From Pseudomonas canadensis (lineage in GTDB: Bacteria; Pseudomonadota; Gammaproteobacteria; Pseudomonadales; Pseudomonadaceae), in NCBI RefSeq assembly GCF_000503215.1, contig NZ_AYTD01000011.1, forward strand, positions 310,001-374,000: a stretch of 64,000 nt of DNA, given 5' to 3'. Numbering within the stretch: position 1 is the stretch's first letter; every line of letters begins with the position of its first letter. Below, piece after piece: positions 56,962 to 64,000 of the stretch. Made by a program: the position numbers and the translations under genes. The notes below the pieces were generated by a model. That model was not told where the DNA came from. It saw nothing but the letters and a program-made list of their open reading frames with translations, and did no database searches.

Positions 56962-58581
56962 ATGTCAGCTCAAGGCAAGTTCAAGAAACAGCTTTCCCTG
57001 ATGGACCTGACCTTTATCGGGTTGGGTGCCATCTTTGGTTCGGGCTGGTTGTTCGCAGCCAGCCACGTATCCGCAATCGCAGGCCCGGCGGGCATTATTT
57101 CCTGGCTCATCGGTGGTTTCGCGGTACTGCTGCTGGGCATTGTGTACTGCGAACTGGGCGCCGCATTGCCGCGTGCCGGCGGCGTGGTGCGCTACCCGGT
57201 CTACTCCCATGGCCCGCTGTTGGGCTACCTGATGGGTTTCATTACCCTGATTGCGTTTTCCAGCCTGGTGGCCATCGAAGTGGTCGCCTCGCGGCAGTAC
57301 GCAGCGGCGTGGTTTCCGGAGCTGACCAAGGCCGGTTCCAGCGACCCGACCACCTTGGGTTGGCTGGTGCAATTCGCCCTGCTGTGCCTGTTCTTCGTGC
57401 TCAATTACCGCAGCGTGAAGACCTTCGCCATCGCCAACAACCTGGTGAGCGTGTTCAAGTTCATCGTACCGTTGCTGGTGATCGGCGTGCTCTTCACCTT
57501 CTTCAAACCGGCGAACTTCCAGGTGCAGGGTTTCGCGCCGTTTGGGCTGTCGGGCATCGAGATGGCGGTGTCGGCCGGCGGGGTGATTTTTGCCTACCTG
57601 GGGCTGACGCCGATCATCTCGGTGGCCAGTGAAGTGAAGAACCCGCAACGCACGATTCCAATTGCCTTGATCCTTTCGGTGTTGTTGTCGACCGCGATCT
57701 ACGTGCTGCTGCAAACCGCCTTCCTCGGTGGCGTGCCCACGGAAATGCTTGCCAATGGTTGGGCCGGGATCAGCAAGGAACTGGCGCTGCCCTACCGCGA
57801 TATCGCCCTGGCGTTGGGCGTGGGCTGGTTGGCCTATCTGGTGGTGGCCGACGCCGTGATCTCCCCCAGCGGCTGCGGCAATATCTACATGAATGCCACG
57901 CCCCGTGTGGTGTATGGCTGGGCGCAGACCGGCACGTTCTTCAAGATTTTCACGCGTATCGATGAGAAGTCCGGCATTCCACGGCCCGCGCTATGGCTGA
58001 CCTTTGGCTTGTCGGTGTTCTGGACCCTGCCGTTCCCGTCCTGGGAAGCACTGATCAATGTGGTGTCTGCGGCGCTGATCCTCAGCTACGCCGTGGCCCC
58101 GGTTACTGTTGCCGCGCTGCGTCGCAATGCACCGCAGATGGCGCGGCCGTTCCGGGTCAAGGGCATGGCGGTGCTGGGCCCGCTGTCGTTCATCATCGCC
58201 GCACTGATTGTGTACTGGTCTGGCTGGGGCACGGTGTCGTGGCTGCTCGGCCTGCAGATCCTGATGTTCGTGGTGTACCTGCTGTGCGCACGCTGGGTGC
58301 CGACCGCACACATCAACCTCAAGCAGCAAGTGCGCTCGTCTGCCTGGCTGATCGGCTTTTACGCGGTGACGATCCTGCTGTCCAAGCTCGGCAGTTTTGG
58401 CGGCATCGGCGTGATCAGCCACCCGCTCGACACGATTGTCGTCGCCGTTTGCGCACTCGGCATTTACTACTGGGGCGCAGCCACTGGCGTGCCGGCTCAC
58501 CTGGTACGGCTGGAACACGAAGCCGATGAAAGCGAAGCGGTCGACGAACCTCACGCGCCGCTGACACCCGCGACTTACTGA
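56962..58581 (+). CDS. APC-family amino acid permease (hydroxyproline cluster)
   Basis: This 539-residue, 12-TM amino acid-polyamine-organocation transporter has the typical N-terminus [22 protein letters not shown]. It sits directly upstream of the 4-hydroxyproline 2-epimerase gene (14 bp) and divergent from the PAS-AraC regulator, so uptake of hydroxyproline or proline is likely. An AAGG site precedes ATG 56962. The C-terminus is an acidic cytosolic tail. Confidence 0.88.
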   Translation: MSAQGKFKKQLSLMDLTFIGLGAIFGSGWLFAASHVSAIAGPAGIISWLIGGFAVLLLGIVYCELGAALPRAGGVVRYPVYSHGPLLGYLMGFITLIAFSSLVAIEVVASRQYAAAWFPELTKAGSSDPTTLGWLVQFALLCLFFVLNYRSVKTFAIANNLVSVFKFIVPLLVIGVLFTFFKPANFQVQGFAPFGLSGIEMAVSAGGVIFAYLGLTPIISVASEVKNPQRTIPIALILSVLLSTAIYVLLQTAFLGGVPTEMLANGWAGISKELALPYRDIALALGVGWLAYLVVADAVISPSGCGNIYMNATPRVVYGWAQTGTFFKIFTRIDEKSGIPRPALWLTFGLSVFWTLPFPSWEALINVVSAALILSYAVAPVTVAALRRNAPQMARPFRVKGMAVLGPLSFIIAALIVYWSGWGTVSWLLGLQILMFVVYLLCARWVPTAHINLKQQVRSSAWLIGFYAVTILLSKLGSFGGIGVISHPLDTIVVAVCALGIYYWGAATGVPAHLVRLEHEADESEAVDEPHAPLTPATY

Positions 58582-58595
58582 TTCAGGAGCCTTTT

Positions 58596-59522
58596 ATGAA
58601 GCGACTGCATGTGATCGACTCCCACACCGGCGGCGAACCGACGCGCCTGGTCATGAGCGGTTTCCCGGCGCTGAACGGCGCGACGATTGCCGATCAACTG
58701 CACAGCCTGCGCACCGAGCATGATCAATGGCGCCGCGCCTGCCTGCTGGAGCCGCGTGGCAATGATGTACTGGTGGGCGCGCTGTATTGCGAGCCCGTTA
58801 CGCCAGGCGCGATCTGTGGCGTGATCTTCTTCAACAACGCCGGTTACCTCGGCATGTGCGGCCACGGCACCATCGGTCTGGTTGCGTCGCTGCACCACCT
58901 GGGCCGTATCCAGCCCGGCGTGCACACGATCGACACGCCCGTTGGCCCGGTGGCGGCCACGCTGCACGAAGACGGCAGCGTAACCCTGCGCAATGTGCCT
59001 GCCTATCGCCTGCGCCAGCAGGTGCCGGTGCAAGTGCCGGGGCATGGCGTGGCCTACGGCGATATCGCCTGGGGCGGCAACTGGTTTTTCCTGGTGTCGG
59101 ACCATGGCCAACGCTTGCAGATGGACAACGTGGATGCGCTTACCGACTACACCTGGGCGATGCTCAAGGCCTTGGAAGAGCAAGGCATTCACGGTGCAGA
59201 CGGTGCACTGATCGATCACATCGAGTTGTTCGCCGATGACGACCTTGCCGACAGCCGCAACTTCGTGATGTGCCCCGGTAAAGCCTACGACCGCTCGCCC
59301 TGCGGCACCGGCACCAGCGCCAAGCTGGCCTGCCTGGCCGCCGATGAAAAACTCAAGCCGGGTGAAACCTGGACCCAGGCCAGCATCACCGGCAGCCAAT
59401 TCGAAGGCCGCTACGAATGGGACGGCGAGCACATCCGCCCCTTCATCACTGGCAGCGCCTACATGACCGCCGACAGCACCTTGCTGATCGACGAGCGTGA
59501 CCCTTTTGCCTGGGGCATCTGA
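58596..59522 (+). CDS. lhpA: 4-hydroxyproline 2-epimerase
   Basis: This 308-residue, proline racemase-fold enzyme has the two catalytic cysteines Cys88 (GMCGHGT) and Cys236 (SPCGTGTS). It converts trans-4-hydroxy-L-proline to cis-4-hydroxy-D-proline. Having both cysteines separates it from the Ser/Thr-containing dehydratases. It is the second gene of the cluster. Confidence 0.93.
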   Translation: MKRLHVIDSHTGGEPTRLVMSGFPALNGATIADQLHSLRTEHDQWRRACLLEPRGNDVLVGALYCEPVTPGAICGVIFFNNAGYLGMCGHGTIGLVASLHHLGRIQPGVHTIDTPVGPVAATLHEDGSVTLRNVPAYRLRQQVPVQVPGHGVAYGDIAWGGNWFFLVSDHGQRLQMDNVDALTDYTWAMLKALEEQGIHGADGALIDHIELFADDDLADSRNFVMCPGKAYDRSPCGTGTSAKLACLAADEKLKPGETWTQASITGSQFEGRYEWDGEHIRPFITGSAYMTADSTLLIDERDPFAWGI

Positions 59523-59564
59523 ACCCTTCCCTGTTTGTACTGAACGTTCCAAGGAGTTAGAACA

Positions 59565-60512
59565 ATGAGCGACAACATCTTCACCGGCTGCATCCCCGCC
59601 CTGATGACCCCGTGCACCGCCGAGCGCAAGCCGGACTTCGACGCCCTGGTCGCCAAGGGCCGCGAGTTGATCGATATCGGCATGAGTGCCGTGGTGTACT
59701 GCGGCTCCATGGGCGACTGGCCGTTGCTCACCGAGGCCGAACGCCAGGAAGGCGTGGCACGCCTGGTGGCAGCCGGTGTGCCGACCATCGTTGGCACCGG
59801 CGCGGTCAACAGCCGCGAAGCCGTGGCCCATGCTGCCCATGCGGCCAAGGTCGGCGCCCATGGCCTGATGGTGATTCCGCGCGTGCTGTCCCGTGGTGCC
59901 TCGGCCACCGCGCAAAAGGCGCACTTCTCGGCCATCCTCAAGGCCGCGCCGAATTTGCCGGCGGTGATCTACAACAGCCCCTACTACGGGTTCGCCACCC
60001 GCGCCGACCTGTTCTTCGAACTGCGCCGCGAACACCCGAACCTGATCGGCTTCAAGGAATTTGGCGGCGGTGCCGACCTGCGCTACGCCGCCGAACACAT
60101 CACCTCCCAGGACGATAACGTGACCTTGATGGTCGGCGTGGACACCCAGGTGGTGCACGGCTTCGTCAACTGTAACGCCACCGGCGCCATTACCGGCATC
60201 GGCAACGCGCTGCCCCGGGAAGTGTTGCAATTGGTGGCCTTGAGCAAAAAAGCCGCCAAGGGCGATGCCAAGGCCCGTCGCCAGGCCCATGAGCTGGAAG
60301 CGGCGCTGGCGGTGCTGTCGTCGTTCGATGAAGGCTGCGACCTGGTGCTGTATTACAAGCACTTGATGGTGCTCAACGGTGATAAAGGCTACGCCCTGCA
60401 CTTCAACGACACCGACGCGCTCAGCGACGCGCAACGTCGTTACGCCGAAAACCAGTACGCGCTGTTCCGCCAGTGGTACGCCACCTGGTCGGCGGAACAG
60501 AACGTCGCCTGA
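59565..60512 (+). CDS. lhpC: Pyrroline-4-hydroxy-2-carboxylate deaminase (DapA-family)
   Basis: This 315-residue N-acetylneuraminate lyase/DapA-family TIM barrel has Tyr in VIYNSPYYGF and a Schiff-base Lys in LIGFKEFGGG. In this cluster it removes ammonia from delta-1-pyrroline-4-hydroxy-2-carboxylate, giving alpha-ketoglutarate semialdehyde. It lies 42 bp after lhpA with an AAGGAG site. Confidence 0.88.
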   Translation: MSDNIFTGCIPALMTPCTAERKPDFDALVAKGRELIDIGMSAVVYCGSMGDWPLLTEAERQEGVARLVAAGVPTIVGTGAVNSREAVAHAAHAAKVGAHGLMVIPRVLSRGASATAQKAHFSAILKAAPNLPAVIYNSPYYGFATRADLFFELRREHPNLIGFKEFGGGADLRYAAEHITSQDDNVTLMVGVDTQVVHGFVNCNATGAITGIGNALPREVLQLVALSKKAAKGDAKARRQAHELEAALAVLSSFDEGCDLVLYYKHLMVLNGDKGYALHFNDTDALSDAQRRYAENQYALFRQWYATWSAEQNVA

Positions 60513-60572
60513 CCCCTTGCGCGCCGCTGCGGTTCTCGCAGCGGCCAACCTCTTTTCTACCAGGACGATCCC

Positions 60573-62144
60573 ATGACTCTGACGGGCAAAATGCTGATCG
60601 GTCAGCACGCCACTACCGGCAATCGCGAGGCGATCCGGGCGGTCAATCCCGCGACCGACACCCCCATGGAACCGGCCTATCCGGGCGGCAACGGCGAACA
60701 AGTGGCCAAGGCGTGCGCTCTGGCGTGGGCCGCGTTTGATGGGTACCGCGAAACCTCGCTGGAGGTTCGAGCCACATTCCTTGAGACCATCGCCGCGCAA
60801 ATCGAAGCCCTGGGTGATGAGCTGATCGAACGTGCCGTCGCCGAAACCGGCCTGCCCCACGCGCGCATTCAAGGCGAGCGCGGGCGTACTTGCGGCCAAC
60901 TGCGCACCTTCGCCCGCACCGTACGCGCCGGGGAATGGCTGGATGTGCGGGTGGACCCCGCACAGCCGCAACGCCAGCCGCTGCCTCGCCCAGACCTGCG
61001 CCATCGCCATATCGCGCTGGGCCCGGTGGCCGTGTTTGGTGCGAGCAACTTCCCCCTGGCGTTTTCCGTGGCGGGTGGCGATACCGCCTCCGCGCTAGCC
61101 GCCGGTTGCCCGGTGGTGGTCAAGGCCCATGGCGCGCATCCAGGCACCAGTGAACTGGTGGGCCGGGCGGTGGCGCAAGCCGTTCAGGCCTGTGGTTTGC
61201 CCGAGGGCGTGTTTTCGTTGCTGTACGGTTCAGGTCGCGAGGTGGGGATTGCGTTGGTCACCGATCCGCGCATCAAGGCAGTTGGCTTTACCGGCTCGCG
61301 CAGCGGTGGCGTGGCGTTGACACAGGCGGCGCAGGCACGGGCCGAGCCAATTCCGGTGTATGCGGAAATGAGCTCAATCAACCCGGTGTACCTGTTTGCG
61401 GCGGCACTGGCCGCCCGGGGTGAAGCATTGGCCCAGGGCTTCGTGGCTTCATTGACCCAGGGTGCCGGGCAGTTCTGCACCAACCCAGGGTTGGTGATCG
61501 GGGTGCAAGGGCCGGCCCTGGATCGCTTCATCCGCACCACCAGTGAGTTGCTGCCGAGTTGCGCGGCGCAGACCATGCTCACACCCGGTATCGCCAGTGC
61601 CTACGATTCCGGCGTGGGCGCATTGACCGAACACGCCAAGGTTGTCGCACAGGGTTTGCCGGCGACGGGCCCGAACCAGGGCCAGGCCCATGTGTTTGTG
61701 ACCCAGGCGCAAGCGTTCCTGGCCAATCAACACCTGCAGGCCGAAGTCTTCGGCGCGGCGTCGCTGATAGTCGTCTGCGCCAACAATGAAGAAGTGCGCC
61801 AGGTGTCCGAACACCTGGAAGGCCAACTGACCGCCACCCTGCATCTGGACGAAGACGATCTGCCAAGCGCCAAAGCCCTGCTGCCGGTTCTGGAGCGCAA
61901 GGCCGGTCGCCTGCTGGTCAACGGCTGGCCGACGGGTGTGGAAGTCTGCGATGCCATGGTTCACGGCGGGCCCTTTCCCGCCACATCCGATTCGCGCAGC
62001 ACGTCGGTGGGCACGGCGGCGATCCAACGGTTTTTGCGCCCCGTATGTTATCAAGACTTCCCCGATGCACTGTTGCCTGCCGCGCTCCAGCACGGCAACC
62101 CTTTGCTGCTGCGGCGCTTGCTCGATGGCCAGAGGGAGGCGTAG
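60573..62144 (+). CDS. lhpG: Alpha-ketoglutaric semialdehyde dehydrogenase
   Basis: This 523-residue NAD(P)-dependent aldehyde dehydrogenase has catalytic Cys in [10 protein letters not shown] and catalytic Glu in [10 protein letters not shown], with [16 protein letters not shown] for cofactor. The subfamily with about 525 residues oxidises 2,5-dioxopentanoate to alpha-ketoglutarate. It is placed as the last carbon-entry step of hydroxyproline breakdown. The next gene begins 3 bp after its stop. Confidence 0.9.
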   Translation: MTLTGKMLIGQHATTGNREAIRAVNPATDTPMEPAYPGGNGEQVAKACALAWAAFDGYRETSLEVRATFLETIAAQIEALGDELIERAVAETGLPHARIQGERGRTCGQLRTFARTVRAGEWLDVRVDPAQPQRQPLPRPDLRHRHIALGPVAVFGASNFPLAFSVAGGDTASALAAGCPVVVKAHGAHPGTSELVGRAVAQAVQACGLPEGVFSLLYGSGREVGIALVTDPRIKAVGFTGSRSGGVALTQAAQARAEPIPVYAEMSSINPVYLFAAALAARGEALAQGFVASLTQGAGQFCTNPGLVIGVQGPALDRFIRTTSELLPSCAAQTMLTPGIASAYDSGVGALTEHAKVVAQGLPATGPNQGQAHVFVTQAQAFLANQHLQAEVFGAASLIVVCANNEEVRQVSEHLEGQLTATLHLDEDDLPSAKALLPVLERKAGRLLVNGWPTGVEVCDAMVHGGPFPATSDSRSTSVGTAAIQRFLRPVCYQDFPDALLPAALQHGNPLLLRRLLDGQREA

Positions 62145-62147
62145 GCC

Positions 62148-63386
62148 ATGTCCGATCCGGATATCATCGTGGTCGGCGCCGGCATCATCGGCGTCGCCTG
62201 TGCCCTGCAACTGGCTCGTCAGGGGCGCCAAGTGCTGGTGGTCGACCCGCAGGAACCGGGTATGGGCGCGTCGTACGGCAACGCCGGGCACCTGGCGACC
62301 GAGCAAGTGTTTCCCATCGCCGACCTATCGATCCTCAAGCGCTTGCCCGGCATGCTGCTGGACCCCATGGGCCCACTGCGCCTGGACTGGAAATACCTGC
62401 CGCACGCCCTGCCCTGGTTCGTGCGTTTGCTGCTGAACCTGCGTCCGGCGAACTATCAACGCACGGTCGCGGGTATCCGCGCGCTCAATGAAGGCAGCCT
62501 GGGCGCCTGGCAGCGCTTGCTGCACAGCATTGGGCGCGCGGAGTTGCTGCGTGAGGATGGCTCGCTGCTGGTGTTTGAACGGGCGGATTCACGGGAAGCC
62601 CTCAATGCCTTGCAGCAGCGCATGCAACAGCAGCAGGTGCCGGTGGCGTTCTGGTCCGGCGATGCCATACGCGGGGCTGTACCGCAGTTGAGCGACAACA
62701 TTCAGGGCGGGCTGTTTTTTCCCGGCACCGGGCACTTTCTTGATCCTTACCACGTGGTCTGCGAACTGGTGCGGGCAGCCAGAGCCAGCGGCGTGCAGTT
62801 TCTTAAACGCCAGGTGCTGGATGGCCGCGTCGACGCACAGGGCATCTCACTCTCCACTGACCAGGAACCGCTGAGCGCGCGTCAGGTCCTGATCGCCTGC
62901 GGCGCCCATTCGGCCAAACTGACCGCCGCCCTGACCGGCAAAAAAGTCCCGCTGGACACCGAGCGCGGCTACCACCTGATGCTGCCCAATGAACACCACC
63001 GTCTGCCGTTTGCGGTCACCTCCCTGGAGCGTAAATTCATCATGACGCCCATGACCGACGGCTTGCGCCTGGCCGGCACGGTGGAATTCGCCGGCCTTGA
63101 TCGGCCTGCGAATATGGAGCGTGCCTGGCAACTGCATCGGTTGAGCAAGGGGTTGTTTCGCGAGGACTTGAGTGCAGAAGGTGCAACGCCGTGGATGGGG
63201 TTTCGGCCGTCATTGCCAGACTCGCTGCCAGTGATTGACCGGGTGTGTGACGGGAAGGTGCTGCTTGCGTTTGGGCATCAGCATTTAGGGCTGACACAGG
63301 CGGCGGTGACGGCGGAGTGGGTTGGTGAGTTAGCGCGTGGGGGGCAAGCGCCATCATTGGCACCCTATCGCCTGGACCGATTCTGA
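62148..63386 (+). CDS. D-hydroxyproline dehydrogenase (FAD-dependent)
   Basis: This 412-residue DAO/GlyOx-fold flavoprotein has an N-terminal FAD motif DIIVVGAGIIGVACALQLARQ and a C-terminal FAD-contact segment (PWMGFRPSLPDSLPVIDR). It should oxidise cis-4-hydroxy-D-proline to pyrroline-4-hydroxy-2-carboxylate, which completes the pathway. A single polypeptide here is the P. putida-type arrangement, unlike the multi-subunit enzyme of P. aeruginosa. The membrane acceptor is not visible. Confidence 0.88.
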   Translation: MSDPDIIVVGAGIIGVACALQLARQGRQVLVVDPQEPGMGASYGNAGHLATEQVFPIADLSILKRLPGMLLDPMGPLRLDWKYLPHALPWFVRLLLNLRPANYQRTVAGIRALNEGSLGAWQRLLHSIGRAELLREDGSLLVFERADSREALNALQQRMQQQQVPVAFWSGDAIRGAVPQLSDNIQGGLFFPGTGHFLDPYHVVCELVRAARASGVQFLKRQVLDGRVDAQGISLSTDQEPLSARQVLIACGAHSAKLTAALTGKKVPLDTERGYHLMLPNEHHRLPFAVTSLERKFIMTPMTDGLRLAGTVEFAGLDRPANMERAWQLHRLSKGLFREDLSAEGATPWMGFRPSLPDSLPVIDRVCDGKVLLAFGHQHLGLTQAAVTAEWVGELARGGQAPSLAPYRLDRF

Positions 63387-63392
63387 GCTCTC

Positions 63393-63527
63393 TGTAGTGA
63401 GCAGGCTTGCCCTGCGCTGGGCTGCGAAGCAGCCCTAAACCCAGACGGCCGATTTCCGACTGAAGAACTGCGGTGCCTGCAGTGGGGCCGCTTCGCGGCC
63501 CAGCGCAGGGCAAGCCTACTCACCACA
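63393..63527. repeat. Long REP-type inverted repeat pair
   Basis: Arms at 63393-63435 and 63485-63527 are about 43 bp each and complementary except at a few positions. They contain the inner palindromes GGGCTGCGAAGCAGCCC-like and GGGCCGCTTCGCGGCCC-like. It lies between the hydroxyproline cluster and the following regulator and belongs to a different REP family from that at 107-207. Confidence 0.82.
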
Positions 63528-63566
63528 GGTAGATGCATGCTCCCCAGTTGATGAGTCAGCCACACC

Positions 63567-64000
63567 TCACTTGACCAACCGCTTCTCCTTCGAGGGGCGA
63601 TATCCGAAATACGAGCTATAGCACTTGCTGAAATGACTCGGCGAAACAAACCCACACGCCACCAGCACCTCCACCTGTGACAACTCGGTGTGCTGCAACA
63701 GCCGCCGCGCTTCCGTCACGCGCAGTTCCATATAGTAGCGCTGCGGCGTGGTACCCAGTTGTTCCTTGAACAAGCGTTCCAACTGGCGCCGAGAGCGGCC
63801 GGCGTAGACGGCCAACTGGTCCAGCTCCAGGGGTTCTTCGAGGTTGGCGTCCATCAGCTTCACCACTTCACGCAGGGGCGCGCTGACGCTGACATTTTCG
63901 GTGGGCTTGATGCGCCGGTAGCGGGATTCTTCGAAGGCCAGGATGTCTTCGATGCCCTCGACCAGGGCCTTGTCATGCAGGCCCTTGATCCAGTCCAGCG
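63567..64000 (-). CDS. GlxA/AraC-family regulator (partial, 5' end beyond the window)
   Basis: The C-terminal 143 codons of an AraC-type regulator are visible. The double helix-turn-helix is LDQLAVYAGRSRRQLERLF and VEVLVACGFVSPSHFSKCYS, ending PSKEKRLVK, typical of the GlxA-like branch. Reading is open from 63566 to the right edge, so the gene continues past 64000. The convergent position next to the hydroxyproline cluster makes it a second candidate regulator (like LhpR). Confidence 0.85.
   Translation of the reverse strand, partial: LDWIKGLHDKALVEGIEDILAFEESRYRRIKPTENVSVSAPLREVVKLMDANLEEPLELDQLAVYAGRSRRQLERLFKEQLGTTPQRYYMELRVTEARRLLQHTELSQVEVLVACGFVSPSHFSKCYSSYFGYRPSKEKRLVK

Noticed and set aside
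58575..61010. An 811-codon open frame antisense to the hydroxyproline genes
   Set aside because: It is covered by lhpA, lhpC and the aldehyde dehydrogenase with intact catalytic motifs; the antisense frame has no recognisable domain.

Overview
The window is a GC-rich bacterial chromosome segment that I assign to the Pseudomonas fluorescens group. The 4-hydroxyphenylpyruvate dioxygenase, the MvaT-family nucleoid protein that starts with TTG, the Pseudomonas-type trehalose synthase, the gor-galU neighbourhood and the REP-type inverted repeats all fit that group. Gene density is high, and there are no phage structural genes, transposases, rRNA genes or CRISPR arrays. One tRNA, tRNA-Leu(TAA), is present.

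Layout, left to right. (1) 1-9.7 kb: a REP pair, rarD, hppD, an EamA exporter divergent from a LysR regulator, a CSS-EAL c-di-GMP phosphodiesterase, an MvaT-family protein, a DUF4946 protein, gloA and ahpF. (2) 9.7-15 kb: ahpC, a lone tyrosine recombinase divergent from a KfrA-like coiled-coil DNA-binding protein, gor and galU. (3) 15-18.7 kb: small proteins and lipoproteins plus a diheme cytochrome pair that matches thiosulfate dehydrogenase TsdB-TsdA. (4) 18.7-23.5 kb: a small ORF, alkB and ada (alkylation repair), a CGNR regulator divergent from an alpha/beta hydrolase, and a nitronate monooxygenase. (5) 23.5-29.8 kb: modABC behind a consensus-like ModE box, topoisomerase IB, an ABC-F ATPase and a YoaK-family membrane protein. 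(6) 29.9-38 kb: a lipoprotein, azlCD, the arsRBCH arsenic operon, an AraC regulator with a LysE exporter, and a CsoR/RcnR-family repressor with an NreB-like, His-tailed MFS exporter. (7) 38-42.8 kb: mgtA behind an unusually long leader of about 740 nt that carries several upstream ORFs, followed by two little-known genes. (8) 42.8-48 kb: miscellaneous single genes (TerB-like, DinB, GFA, DsbA-like, unknowns), tRNA-Leu and an isochorismatase-family hydrolase. (9) 48.2-53.9 kb: pstSCAB, followed on the same strand by a Fic-like protein and a HAD-like protein instead of phoU, with ppk2 divergent from pstS. (10) 53.9-64 kb: treS, a PAS-AraC regulator and a trans-4-hydroxy-L-proline catabolic cluster (permease, 2-epimerase, deaminase, semialdehyde dehydrogenase, FAD-dependent D-hydroxyproline dehydrogenase). 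It ends with a second REP pair and a GlxA/AraC regulator cut by the window edge.

Functional themes are oxidative and alkylation stress (AhpCF, Gor, GloA, AlkB, Ada), metal and oxyanion handling (ModABC, Ars, InrS-like/NreB, MgtA), phosphate and polyphosphate (Pst, PPK2), and nutrient catabolism (HppD, hydroxyproline). The observations I find most worth pursuing are the multi-uORF mgtA leader, the phoU-less pst operon with a Fic-like protein that lacks the catalytic His, the Ada protein missing three of four zinc-site cysteines, and the isolated recombinase/KfrA-like pair.
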